DNA of 64,000 nt, from contig NZ_UFXX01000001.1 of assembly GCF_900447535.1 (NCBI RefSeq), positions 62,001 through 126,000 of the forward strand, written 5' to 3'. A model generated the notes under the pieces. The model had not been told where the DNA came from and searched no databases. It saw only the letters and a program-made list of their open reading frames with translations. This DNA comes from Dermacoccus nishinomiyaensis (GTDB lineage: Bacteria; Actinomycetota; Actinomycetes; Actinomycetales; Dermatophilaceae). Below are positions 43,892 through 52,680 of the stretch, piece after piece. The position numbers and the translations under genes are program-made. Within the stretch, counting starts at the first letter, position 1. The number at the start of each line of letters is the position of its first letter.

Positions 43892-44256
43892 CCTCGTTCC
43901 AGTCGTGACGCGTGCTCAGCGCACCGCATCCATGGCCTGAAGCACAGTGCAGTGCGCTGCCCCGCGCAGGTCGCACGAGCAGTTCACGCCCACCCGAGCC
44001 TGACGCTGGAAGGGCCCGGTGCCTGCCGACCTGGGCGTCGTGGCCAAGCAACGACGCATGACGCCCCGCCACCTTGATCATAATGACCAATCAAGGCGGT
44101 GGGTGTTGCGCAGCATGATCGACATTGCAAGAGTTGAGGCATCGCGTTCGACGCGCTCACCACCCCGAGTGCGCGAACCGGCAGGTGACTCGGAGCCCCA
44201 CCACGGCCCGAACAGCCGCGCACCACCACCCTGGGTGAGCACGCCACGAAGCGACC
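43892..44256. other. Intergenic stretch, no gene seen
   Basis: About 365 bases between the Lrp gene and the ppgK terminator. The sequence around 44075-44110 is less GC-rich (TTGATCATAATGACCAATCA) and may hold the Lrp gene's own promoter. No RNA structure or open frame convinces. Confidence 0.4.
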
Positions 44257-44292
44257 GAGGCCGGCTCCCGCACACTGCGGGAAGCCGGCCTC
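44257..44292 (-). terminator. ppgK terminator
   Basis: A 16-bp GC-rich stem with one bulged base (arms 44257-44272 and 44276-44292), 61 bases after the ppgK stop. Confidence 0.55.
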
Positions 44293-44352
44293 GTCGTCAT
44301 CGGGCGAGTTCTCGGGCGCGCCTGGTCGCAGGTGACGGCCGAGCAGTGGCCG

Positions 44353-45117
44353 CTACTTCACGTGCCGATCGTGCGCGAGGCGCGCTGCACCGACGATGCC
44401 GGCGGCGTTCTCGAGCTTGGCGGGCACGATGGGCGTGCGGATGTCGAGCAGTGGCAGGAACTTCTCGGCCTTCTTCGACACGCCACCGCCGACGACGAAC
44501 AGGTCGGGCCACAGCAGGTTCTCCAGCGAGGTGTAGTACTTCGTGAGTCGCTTGGCCCACTTGCCGTACGACAGTTCCTCGCGCTCCTTCGCCGAGTGAG
44601 CGGCCCGCGTCTCGGCGTCGTGGCCCTCGACCTCGATGTGGCCGAGCTCAGAGTTCGGTACGAGCACACCGTCGTTGATGACGGCGGTGCCGATGCCGGT
44701 GCCGAGCGTCGTGACGAGCACGAGCCCGTCCGTGTCCTTCGCCGCGCCGTAGAAGTTCTCTGCAATGCCGGCCGCGTCGGCGTCGTTGACCACGAGCACG
44801 TCGCGCCCGATATGCGCCGAGATGAGCTCTTCGGCGTTCGTCCCGATCCACGCCTTGTCGATGTTCGCGGCCGTACGCACGACGCCGTGCTGCACGACGC
44901 CGGGAATCGTCACGCCGATCGGTTCGTCGCCGATCATGTCGGCGAAGTGCTCGACGATCTGGGCGATGACGTCCGCGACAGCGTCAGGCGAGGCACCCGC
45001 GGGCGTCTCGAAACGGATGCGCTCCGAAGCGAACGCGCCCTTGTCGAGGTCGACGGGGGCACCCTTGATGCCGGTTCCGCCGACGTCGATGCCGAGGGGA
45101 TAGGACGTGCGGGTCAT
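44353..45117 (-). CDS. ppgK: Polyphosphate glucokinase
   Basis: A 254-residue ROK-family kinase that phosphorylates glucose with polyphosphate (and ATP), typical of actinobacteria. It opens [18 protein letters not shown], the phosphate-binding motif. [12 protein letters not shown] contains the catalytic Asp, [10 protein letters not shown] the second phosphate loop, and [13 protein letters not shown] the glucose site. AAGGAG stands before the ATG. It runs in the same direction as map, with about 140 bases between. Confidence 0.93.
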   Translation of the reverse strand: MTRTSYPLGIDVGGTGIKGAPVDLDKGAFASERIRFETPAGASPDAVADVIAQIVEHFADMIGDEPIGVTIPGVVQHGVVRTAANIDKAWIGTNAEELISAHIGRDVLVVNDADAAGIAENFYGAAKDTDGLVLVTTLGTGIGTAVINDGVLVPNSELGHIEVEGHDAETRAAHSAKEREELSYGKWAKRLTKYYTSLENLLWPDLFVVGGGVSKKAEKFLPLLDIRTPIVPAKLENAAGIVGAARLAHDRHVK

Positions 45118-45260
45118 GCTCGGGCTCCTTGATCAACTGCAGGGGAATCGCACTGCACGGGACGGGGCCACCGACATCTCGCGTGCGGCGACGAACTCGT
45201 CGACAGCCTAACCGCGCGGCCCGTCAGCCCTCGTGCGCAGGCGCTGGGCCTGCAGGAACG

Positions 45261-46148
45261 TCAGTCGACGCTGGTGAGGATCTGCGGGCCCGTCTCGGTG
45301 ATGACGAGGGTGTTCTCGAACTGCGCCGAACGCGAGCCGTCGGCCGTCACGACCGTCCAGCCGTCGTCCCAGGTCGGGGCCGACTCGCCCGAACCCAGGT
45401 TGAGCATGGGCTCGACCGTGAAGACCATGCCCACCTCGATGACGTCGTCGTAGTGGGGCGCCGCGTCGTAATGCGGGATGATGAGGCCGTTGTGGAACTC
45501 GGTGCCGATGCCGTGGCCCGTGTAGTCACGCACGACGCCGTAGCCGAACCGCTTCGCGTACTGCTCGATGACACGGCCGATGACGTTGACCTGCCGCCCC
45601 GGCTTCGCGGCGCGGATGCCGCGCATCATCGCCTCCTTCGTGCGTTCGACGAGCAGGCGCGACTCGTCGTCGACGTCGCCGCACAGGTATGTCGCGCAGT
45701 TGTCGCCGTGCACGCCGTCCTTGTAGGCCGTGACGTCGAGCTTCACGATGTCGCCGTCCTCGAGCACCGTCGAGTCGGGGATGCCGTGGCAGATGACCTC
45801 GTTGACGCTCGTGCACAGCGACTTCGGGAAGCCGAGGTAGTCGAGCGTCGAGGGGTAGGCGCCGTGGTCGAGCATGTACTCGTGGGCGATGCGGTCGAGC
45901 TCGTCGGTCGTGACACCGGGGGCTACGGCCTTGCCCGCCTCCTCCATCGCGCCCGCGGCGATGCGCCCGGCGACGCGCAGGCGTTCGATCGTCTCCGCGT
46001 CCTTGACGTACGACTCGAAGCCCTCGCGCGCCTCGTCGCGCCCGACGTACTCGGGGCGGGCGATCTTCTGAGGCACGCTGCGGCGCGGGCTGATCGTGCC
46101 CGCGGTGATCGTGCGGCCGGACGTGGTCGTGGAGCGCGTCGTCGTCAT
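45261..46148 (-). CDS. map: Methionine aminopeptidase, type I
   Basis: A 295-residue enzyme that removes the N-terminal Met of new proteins. The five metal ligands lie in [14 protein letters not shown] (two Asp), [10 protein letters not shown] (His), FTVEPML (Glu) and AQFENTL (Glu). The 40-residue N-terminal extension with PxxRxVP is usual for the longer actinobacterial MetAP. The ATG at 46146-46148 follows TAGACT by seven bases, so the message is probably leaderless. The longer open frame upstream is a shadow of the divergent genes. Confidence 0.93.
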   Translation of the reverse strand: MTTTRSTTTSGRTITAGTISPRRSVPQKIARPEYVGRDEAREGFESYVKDAETIERLRVAGRIAAGAMEEAGKAVAPGVTTDELDRIAHEYMLDHGAYPSTLDYLGFPKSLCTSVNEVICHGIPDSTVLEDGDIVKLDVTAYKDGVHGDNCATYLCGDVDDESRLLVERTKEAMMRGIRAAKPGRQVNVIGRVIEQYAKRFGYGVVRDYTGHGIGTEFHNGLIIPHYDAAPHYDDVIEVGMVFTVEPMLNLGSGESAPTWDDGWTVVTADGSRSAQFENTLVITETGPQILTSVD

Positions 46149-46155
46149 AGGGTTG

Positions 46156-46161
46156 AGTCTA
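46156..46161 (-). promoter_or_regulatory. -10 box for leaderless map
   Basis: TAGACT on the reverse strand, seven bases before the ATG. Confidence 0.5.
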
Positions 46162-46229
46162 GAGGCCGGGTCCGACAGGGCTCGGCGCCCGCACAAGACG
46201 CGCCCGCAGGCGCGAGGAGGTGAGCCGTC

Positions 46230-46409
46230 ATGGCCTACTGGTACAACGTCAACACCGGTGCCGTGGAGCAGGGGGAGGAGACCAACGCCAAGAGCGACAT
46301 GCTCGGCCCCTACGCCACCGAGGCCGCGGCGCGCGACGCCATCGAATCCGCGCACAAGCGCAGCGAGGAGTGGGACGCTGAAGAGCGTCGTTTCAACGGC
46401 GACGACTGA
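46230..46409 (+). CDS. Small conserved SPOR-like protein (59 aa)
   Basis: [19 protein letters not shown] begins a 59-residue protein ending EERRFNGDD. The pattern WYNVxTGxVE then MLGPYATxEAAxxAxE is a known short actinobacterial hypothetical with a SPOR-like half. GAGGAGGTGA gives a very strong ribosome binding site, and a perfect 15-bp terminator follows after 17 bases, so it is an independent real gene. Function unknown. It is divergent from map. Confidence 0.82.
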   Translation: MAYWYNVNTGAVEQGEETNAKSDMLGPYATEAAARDAIESAHKRSEEWDAEERRFNGDD

Positions 46410-46426
46410 CGCACCCATCCACGCGC

Positions 46427-46460
46427 GACGGGCCGCATCCCACGAGGGATGCGGCCCGTC
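46427..46460 (+). terminator. Perfect 15-bp terminator hairpin
   Basis: GACGGGCCGCATCCC (46427-46441) and its exact complement (46446-46460) around ACGA, 17 bases after the 59-aa gene. Confidence 0.7.
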
Positions 46461-46633
46461 GTCATGATCTGGCGCGGCGTGATGCGGCTGATCCGACGCG
46501 CATCTGGCCAGGAATGTCACCGTTGCCTGCCGGGTAGGGCCGCCCATGAGCCCCACGTGAGACGCTGACGCGCCCCACGCCATCGACGCATAGCATCGCA
46601 ATGCAACGACGGGTGCGAAGGAGGGGAGCACAG

Positions 46634-47863
46634 GTGAGCGAGCTCGGGTTCGATCTGCGGCGGCTCGCGATCCCCGCCTATGGCCCGACGCTGCTGTTCG
46701 GTGCCGCTGAGGGCGCCATCCTGCCCGTCATCCCCTCGACGGCCGTGGCGCGCGGCGCGTCGGTGGCGCTCGCGGCTTTCGTCGCGATGCTCATCGGGCT
46801 CGGCTCGCTCGTGTCGAACATCCCCGCCTCACTCATCACGCAGCGCCTCGGCGAACGTCGCGCGCTCGTGCTCGCGGGCGTCGTCACGGCCGCGGGATGC
46901 CTGCTGTGCCTCGCGCCGAGCCTCGTCGCGCTCATGCTCGGTGTCGTCATCATCGGCATGGCGTCGTCGGTCTACATGCTCGCGCGCCAGAAGTACCTGA
47001 CGGAGGCCGTCCCGCCCACGCACCGGGCGCGCGCGTTGTCGCTGCTCGGCGGCGTGGGTCGCATCGGCATGTTCGTCGGCCCCCTCGTCGGCGCCGCCCT
47101 CATCGGAGTGTTCGGCGGGCGTTCCGTCTTCGTCCTCGCCATCGTCTTCCTCGCGCTCGCGACGTGGTGCGCGCTGCTCATGGAGGATGTCGAGCGGGCC
47201 GGAACCGGGCCCGTCGAACGGGTCTCCACCCGCACCGTCGCACGCTCGTTCGCGCGCGTGCTGCTGACGGTCGGGCTCGGCGTCCTGCTCGTGTCGGCCG
47301 TGCGCGCGACACGGCAGGTCGTCATCCCGCTGTGGTGCACGCACATCGGCCTCGACGAGCAGTCGACGAGCGCCATCTACGGGATCGCGGGCGGCATCGA
47401 CATGCTCGTGTTCTACCCGGCCGGCAAGGTCATGGACGTGCGGGGGCGCGCCGCCGTCGCCGTACCGTCGATGCTCATCATGGCCGCAGCCCTCGTCGCG
47501 CTGCCGTTCGCCCACACCTTCGCCGCGGTGCTCGCCGCGAGCTGCGCGCTCGGGTTCGGCAACGGCATCGGCTCTGGCATGGTGATGACGCTCGGCGCCG
47601 ACTTCTCGCCCGACGTCGGACGCGCGCCGTTCCTCGGCCTGTGGCGCCAGCTCAGTGACACCGGTTCGACGATCGGGCCGCTCGCCCTGTCCGGCATGAC
47701 GGCGCTCGCCGGCCTGAGCGCCGCCGTCGTCGTGAACGCGATCTTCGGCGTCCTCGCCGCCGCGATGCTCGCCTACTGGCCCGCCAAGCTCATGCGCGCC
47801 GGATGGGGTGCCGCCCGGCCCGAACCTGACGCCGCCGACTCAACACCCTCACACCAGCGCTGA
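46634..47863 (+). CDS. MFS transporter
   Basis: A 409-residue major facilitator with about 12 membrane segments. The loop 2-3 region [13 protein letters not shown] and the repeated glycines in [20 protein letters not shown] fit drug/H+-type exporters. GTG at 46634 is chosen because GAGGGGAG stands nine bases upstream; an ATG at 46601 would put 11 unlike residues in front. Substrate unknown. It is convergent with panB, 45 bases apart. Confidence 0.85.
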   Translation: MSELGFDLRRLAIPAYGPTLLFGAAEGAILPVIPSTAVARGASVALAAFVAMLIGLGSLVSNIPASLITQRLGERRALVLAGVVTAAGCLLCLAPSLVALMLGVVIIGMASSVYMLARQKYLTEAVPPTHRARALSLLGGVGRIGMFVGPLVGAALIGVFGGRSVFVLAIVFLALATWCALLMEDVERAGTGPVERVSTRTVARSFARVLLTVGLGVLLVSAVRATRQVVIPLWCTHIGLDEQSTSAIYGIAGGIDMLVFYPAGKVMDVRGRAAVAVPSMLIMAAALVALPFAHTFAAVLAASCALGFGNGIGSGMVMTLGADFSPDVGRAPFLGLWRQLSDTGSTIGPLALSGMTALAGLSAAVVVNAIFGVLAAAMLAYWPAKLMRAGWGAARPEPDAADSTPSHQR

Positions 47864-47908
47864 CATACCCGATCCTCTCGCGTCCCGCGCGAACGACGAG
47901 CGCGGGCG

Positions 47909-48745
47909 TCAGCTCTCGAAGCTGTGCTCGGGCGCCGGGAACGTGCCGGAGGCGACGTCTTCGCGGTAGGTGCGCGCCGCGTCGAGCAGCACGCTGCGCA
48001 CGTCGGCGAACTTCTTGGCGAAGCGCGGATAGCGGCCGTCACGCAGGCCGGCGAAGTCGGTCCACACGAGCACCTGACCGTCGCATCCGGCGCCGGCGCC
48101 GATGCCGATCGTCGGCACGCGCAGCGCGTCCGTCACCTGCTGCGCGACGGGCGCCGGCACCATCTCCATGAGCACGCAGAAAGCCCCCGCGTCCTGCAGC
48201 GCCCGCGCCTCGGCGACCATGCGCTCGGCGTCGTCGCCGCGGCCCTGGACTCGGTACCCGCCGAGCGTGTGCTCGCTCTGCGGCGTGAACCCGATGTGCG
48301 CGATGACGGGGATGCCGCCGCGCACGAGATGCTCGACGGTGGGCGCCATGTGCGCCCCGCCCTCGAGCTTGACCGCGTGAGCGCGCCCTTCCTTCATGAG
48401 TCGCGCGGCGCTCGCGAACGCCTGCTGCGGCGATTCCTGGTAGCTGCCGAACGGCAGATCCGCGACGACGAGGGCGTGCTGCGCAGCGCCGCTGACGGCA
48501 CGCACGAGGGGGATGAGTTCGTCGAGGGTGACGGGCAGCGTCGTGTCGTAACCGAGCACGTTGTTGCCCGCCGAGTCGCCGACGAGGAGCGTCTCGATGC
48601 CGGCCTCGTCGAAGATCTCGGCCGTGTACATGTCGTAGGAGGTGAGCATCGAGAAACGCTCACCGCGCTCCTTCAACTGCTGCAGCGTGACGGTGCGGAT
48701 GCGCTTGCGTTCGGCGGTGCGGTACGGGGCGGCCTCTTCACTCAT
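47909..48745 (-). CDS. panB: 3-methyl-2-oxobutanoate hydroxymethyltransferase
   Basis: A 278-residue TIM-barrel enzyme, the first step of pantothenate (CoA) synthesis: adds a hydroxymethyl group from methylene-tetrahydrofolate to ketoisovalerate. [32 protein letters not shown] and VKLEGG are diagnostic. The ATG at 48743-48745 follows TACGCT by six bases and gives the family length. The open frame beyond it is not conserved. panC is not in the window. Confidence 0.94.
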   Translation of the reverse strand: MSEEAAPYRTAERKRIRTVTLQQLKERGERFSMLTSYDMYTAEIFDEAGIETLLVGDSAGNNVLGYDTTLPVTLDELIPLVRAVSGAAQHALVVADLPFGSYQESPQQAFASAARLMKEGRAHAVKLEGGAHMAPTVEHLVRGGIPVIAHIGFTPQSEHTLGGYRVQGRGDDAERMVAEARALQDAGAFCVLMEMVPAPVAQQVTDALRVPTIGIGAGAGCDGQVLVWTDFAGLRDGRYPRFAKKFADVRSVLLDAARTYREDVASGTFPAPEHSFES

Positions 48746-48751
48746 GGCTCC

Positions 48752-48757
48752 AGCGTA
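48752..48757 (-). promoter_or_regulatory. -10 box for leaderless panB
   Basis: TACGCT on the reverse strand, six bases before the ATG. Confidence 0.45.
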
Positions 48758-48924
48758 ATCAGCAGCCGTTGGAGCCGTTCCCATCCGCTGGCGGGGGCGG
48801 ATCGTGATAGCACCCTTCGTTACGCAAATGTTGTAAGCGACATCACCGTTCGCTGAGGGGAGGCTGGGTATCTTCACAGTGTTCACGCGCTGGACGTGGG
48901 CGCCCTTCTGCTCCTGGAGTACTC

Positions 48925-51246
48925 ATGACACATCGTCGTTCGAACACGCCGCGCATGGCCGCGGCTCTCGTCGGCACGGTGACGGCCTTCGGTCTCATCG
49001 CAGCCCCGGTCGCCTCCGCCAACAACGCCCCGCCCGCAGGCGAGGGCCAGACCCGCGTCGGCAAGTCCGACGACCGTCCGAACCCGCTCGCGGAGAAGAA
49101 GGCCGACCTGCGTGACGCCGCCGTCAGCGCTCTCGTCACGGGCAAGGCGGCCACGAAGAAGGTCAACGGCAAGCGCGTCATCGAGGTCAAGGGCAAGGAC
49201 AAGAAGGGCAAGACGAAGCCGCGTTACGTCCAGTACGACGTCAACCAGAAGGCGAACATCCTGAGCTTCCTCGTCGAGTTCGGTGACCAGACGAAGCCCG
49301 CCGCCGGTGGCGCGCCCGGCCCGCTGCACAACAAGATCGCCCAGCCCGACCGCAAGATGGACGGCGGCGCGACCGACAACAACAGCACGATCTGGAAGGC
49401 CGACTTCAACCGTCAGCACTACTTCGACATGATGTTCGGCAGCTCGGAGTCGTTCAAGGACTTCTACTCCAAGCAGTCGAACGGCCGCTTCGACGTCGAG
49501 GGCGACGTGAGCGACTGGGTCAAGGTGCCCTTCAACGAGGCGCGCTACGGCCACAACCCCGTCTCGGGTGACGGCACGAGCGAGGCCGAGGGCTCCTGGT
49601 CCTTCATCGCCGACAGCGCCACGGCGTGGGTCAACGCGCAGAAGGCAGCGGGCAAGAGCGACGCCCAGATCAAGGCGTACCTGCAGAGCTTCGACAAGTG
49701 GGACCGTTACGACTACGACGGTGACGGCAACTTCGACGAGCCCGACGGCTACATCGACCACTTCCAGGCCATCCACGCCGGCGAGGGCGAAGAGGCCGGC
49801 GGTGGCGCCCAGGGTGATGACGCCATCTGGAGCCACCGCTGGTACGCGTACCAGAACCTCGCGGGCAAGGCCGGCCCGTCGCAGAACAAGCTCGGTGGTG
49901 TGCCGCTCGGCGACACGGGCCTGTGGATCGGTGACTACACGACCGAGCCGGAGAACGGTGGTCTCGGTGTCTTCACGCACGAGTTCGGTCACGACCTCGG
50001 CCTGCCGGACCTGTACGACACGACGAACAAGGCTCAGAACGACGTCTCGTACTGGTCGCTCATGAGCGCCGGTTCGTGGCTCGGCGACGGCAAGACCGAC
50101 ATCGGTTCGCGCCCTGGCTACATGGGTCCGTGGGAGAAGCTGCAGCTCGGCTGGCTCGACGCCACGAAGGTCAGCTACGGCAAGAGCAAGAAGGTCCAGA
50201 TCGGCCCGAGCGACCGTGACTCGGCGACGCTCGGCCAGGCGGCCCTGATCAACCTGCCAGACAAGACGATCACCACGACGTACAACAAGCCCAAGTCGGG
50301 GGCCAACGAGTGGTGGGGCGGCAGCGCCGACAACCTCAACTCCACGTTGACGCGTTCGATCGACCTCACGGGCAAGAAGTCCGCGAGCGTGACGACGGCC
50401 GCCTGGTACGACACCGAGGAGGGCTACGACTTCTTCTACGGCGAGGTCAGCACCGACGGTGGCGCCACGTGGGCGCAGGTGGGCAAGGAGGTCTCCGGTG
50501 AGAAGAAGAACTGGAGCGACCTCACGTACGACCTGAGCGCTTACGCGGGCAAGAAGGTCGACTTCCGCTTCCGCTACGCGAGTGACGGCGGCGTCCACGG
50601 GGCGGGCCCGTTCCTCGACGACATCCGCATCGTCGCCGACGGCGCGACACTGCTGTCGGACGACGTCGAGAAGGGCACGAACGGCTGGGTCGCGAAGGGC
50701 TTCACCCTCTCATCGGGCACGACGAGCGAGAAGAAGACGCACTACTACCTCGCAGAGAACCGTCAGTACAACGGCTACGACCGCTACCTCAAGACGGGTC
50801 CGTACAACTTCGGTTATCTCAAGCAGCAGGCAGAGCGTGTCGAGCACTTCGCCTTCCAGCCCGGTGTTCTCATGTGGTACGTCGACAACGAGTACGCGAA
50901 CAACAACGTCTCCGAGCACCCCGGCCACGGCCAGGTGTTGCCCATCGACTCGCACGCGCAGGCGATGAAGTGGAAGGACGGCGCGCTCGTGTCGAACAAG
51001 CTGCAGCCCTGGGACGCGGTGTTCGGCTCGTCCTCGATGCCGTCGCTGACGCTGCACCGCAACGGTGACGCCACGACGTTCCCGAAGAGCAAGGGCGTGT
51101 CGACGTTCGACGACACGAAGGCGACGAACTACTACGACGCCTCCAACCCGACGGGTTCGACGCTGACGGCAGGCAGCGGCGTCCAGGTCACCGTCAGGGG
51201 TGTGAGCAAGGACAAGGCGCACCTCGACGTGCTTTTCCGCCGCTGA
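48925..51246 (+). CDS. Secreted M6-family metalloprotease (immune inhibitor A-like)
   Basis: A 773-residue exported protease. A Sec signal peptide ends about Ala32 (PVASA/NN). A Lys-rich propeptide covers about 33-115, and the catalytic domain contains HEFGHDLGLPD with zinc ligands His352, His356 and Asp362 and catalytic Glu353. An Asp-rich segment YDYDGDGNFDEP near 263 looks like a calcium loop. MAM/jelly-roll-like domains follow (about 470-620). InhA of Bacillus cleaves antibacterial peptides and host proteins; here the target is unknown. The gene stands alone between panB (divergent) and a strong terminator. Confidence 0.93.
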   Translation: MTHRRSNTPRMAAALVGTVTAFGLIAAPVASANNAPPAGEGQTRVGKSDDRPNPLAEKKADLRDAAVSALVTGKAATKKVNGKRVIEVKGKDKKGKTKPRYVQYDVNQKANILSFLVEFGDQTKPAAGGAPGPLHNKIAQPDRKMDGGATDNNSTIWKADFNRQHYFDMMFGSSESFKDFYSKQSNGRFDVEGDVSDWVKVPFNEARYGHNPVSGDGTSEAEGSWSFIADSATAWVNAQKAAGKSDAQIKAYLQSFDKWDRYDYDGDGNFDEPDGYIDHFQAIHAGEGEEAGGGAQGDDAIWSHRWYAYQNLAGKAGPSQNKLGGVPLGDTGLWIGDYTTEPENGGLGVFTHEFGHDLGLPDLYDTTNKAQNDVSYWSLMSAGSWLGDGKTDIGSRPGYMGPWEKLQLGWLDATKVSYGKSKKVQIGPSDRDSATLGQAALINLPDKTITTTYNKPKSGANEWWGGSADNLNSTLTRSIDLTGKKSASVTTAAWYDTEEGYDFFYGEVSTDGGATWAQVGKEVSGEKKNWSDLTYDLSAYAGKKVDFRFRYASDGGVHGAGPFLDDIRIVADGATLLSDDVEKGTNGWVAKGFTLSSGTTSEKKTHYYLAENRQYNGYDRYLKTGPYNFGYLKQQAERVEHFAFQPGVLMWYVDNEYANNNVSEHPGHGQVLPIDSHAQAMKWKDGALVSNKLQPWDAVFGSSSMPSLTLHRNGDATTFPKSKGVSTFDDTKATNYYDASNPTGSTLTAGSGVQVTVRGVSKDKAHLDVLFRR

Positions 51247-51278
51247 CGCGCTGAGGCGAGCGGCTGAGTCCGACATGT

Positions 51279-51311
51279 GAGCGGCCCCGGGGATCATCCC
51301 CGGGGCCGCTC
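51279..51311 (+). terminator. Strong terminator after the M6 protease
   Basis: GAGCGGCCCCGGGGAT (51279-51294) and its exact complement (51296-51311) around one base, 33 bases after the stop; it separates the protease from glnA2. Confidence 0.7.
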
Positions 51312-51333
51312 GTCGTCGGGTGACGCGGTGAGG

Positions 51334-51339
51334 CAGGAT
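51334..51339 (+). promoter_or_regulatory. -10-like box for leaderless glnA2
   Basis: CAGGAT lies six bases before the ATG at 51346; it is weaker than the TANNNT boxes elsewhere. Confidence 0.35.
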
Positions 51340-51345
51340 GGCGTC

Positions 51346-52680
51346 ATGAACCGTCAGCAAGAGTTCGTGCTCCGCACGATCGAGGAACGTGACATCCGAT
51401 TCGTGCGTCTGTGGTTCACGGACGTGCTCGGAACCCTCAAGTCGGTCGCCGTGGCGCCGGCGGAACTCGAGGGGGCGTTCGCCGAGGGCATCGGCTTCGA
51501 CGGTTCGTCGATCGACGGTCTCGCGCGGGTCTACGAGGCCGACATGCTGCTGCGCCCGGACGCCTCGACGTTCCAGGTGCTGCCGTGGCGCGGCGAGAAC
51601 CCCGGCACTGCGCGCATGTTCGCCGACATCCTGCTGCCCGACGGCACCCCGAGCCTCGCCGACCCGCGTGACGTGCTGCGTCGCTCGCTGACGAAGGCCG
51701 CCGACCTGGGGTTCACCTTCTACACCCATCCCGAGATCGAGTTCTACCTGTTCGAGAAGGACCTTGACCACGGCCGTCCCGTGCCGGTCGACTCGGCCGG
51801 GTTCTTCGACCACGTGCCGCACGGCACGGGCCACGACTTCCGGCGCGCCGCCATCACGATGCTCGAGAACATGGGCATCTCCGTGGAGTTCAGTCACCAC
51901 GAGGGCGGGCCGGGGCAGAACGAGATCGACCTGCGCTACGCCGACGCGTTGTCGATGGCCGACAACATCCAGACGTTCAAGGCCGTCATCAAGGAGGTCG
52001 CGCTCGAGCAGGGCATCTTCGCGAGCTTCATGCCGAAGCCGATGGCAGGCCAGCCCGGCAGCGGCATGCACACGCACCTGTCGCTGTTCGAGGGTGACAC
52101 GAACGCGTTCCACGAGCCGGGTTCGCCGTATCAGCTCTCGCGCACGGGCCGCCAGTTCGTCGCCGGCCTGCTCCACCACGCGCCGGAGTTCACGGCGATC
52201 ACGAACCAGTTCGTCAACAGCTACAAGCGCATCTGGGGCGGTTCCGAGGCGCCGGCGCACATCTGCTGGGGGCACAACAACCGCAGCGCGATGATCCGCA
52301 TCCCCATGTACAAGCCCGACAAGGGCCAGAGCACGCGCATCGAGGTGCGCACCCTCGACGCAGCGTGCAACCCCTACCTCGCGTACGCCGTGATGCTGGG
52401 CGCAGGCCTCAAGGGCATCGAGCAGGGCATGGAGCTGCCGCCCGAGGCCGAGGACGACGTGTGGACGCTCACCGAGCGCGAGCGTCGCGCCATGGGCATC
52501 CGACCGTTGCCGGCTTCGCTCGACGAGGCGATCCGCACGATGGAGGAGAGCGATTTCGTCGCCGAGGTGCTCGGCGAGCACGTCTTCGACTTCGTGCTGC
52601 GCAACAAGCACAACGAGTGGGCCGCCTACCGCGACCAGGTGACCGAGTTCGAGATCAAGCAGGATCTGCGCCGGTTGTGA
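51346..52680 (+). CDS. glnA2: Glutamine synthetase-like protein, GlnA2 type
   Basis: A 444-residue type I glutamine synthetase-family enzyme (short form). The N-terminal active-site strand has GFDGSSIDGLARV, the ATP loop is KPMAGQPGSGMHTHLSLF, and NRSAMIRIPMY and RIEVRTLDAACNPYL contribute substrate residues. The loop that carries the adenylylated Tyr in GlnA1 (NLYDLPPE) reads MELPPEAEDDVW here, without the Tyr. This protein is therefore probably not a GlnE target although glnE follows with a GTGA overlap. The order glnA2-glnE is conserved in Mycobacterium. Confidence 0.92.
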   Translation: MNRQQEFVLRTIEERDIRFVRLWFTDVLGTLKSVAVAPAELEGAFAEGIGFDGSSIDGLARVYEADMLLRPDASTFQVLPWRGENPGTARMFADILLPDGTPSLADPRDVLRRSLTKAADLGFTFYTHPEIEFYLFEKDLDHGRPVPVDSAGFFDHVPHGTGHDFRRAAITMLENMGISVEFSHHEGGPGQNEIDLRYADALSMADNIQTFKAVIKEVALEQGIFASFMPKPMAGQPGSGMHTHLSLFEGDTNAFHEPGSPYQLSRTGRQFVAGLLHHAPEFTAITNQFVNSYKRIWGGSEAPAHICWGHNNRSAMIRIPMYKPDKGQSTRIEVRTLDAACNPYLAYAVMLGAGLKGIEQGMELPPEAEDDVWTLTERERRAMGIRPLPASLDEAIRTMEESDFVAEVLGEHVFDFVLRNKHNEWAAYRDQVTEFEIKQDLRRL

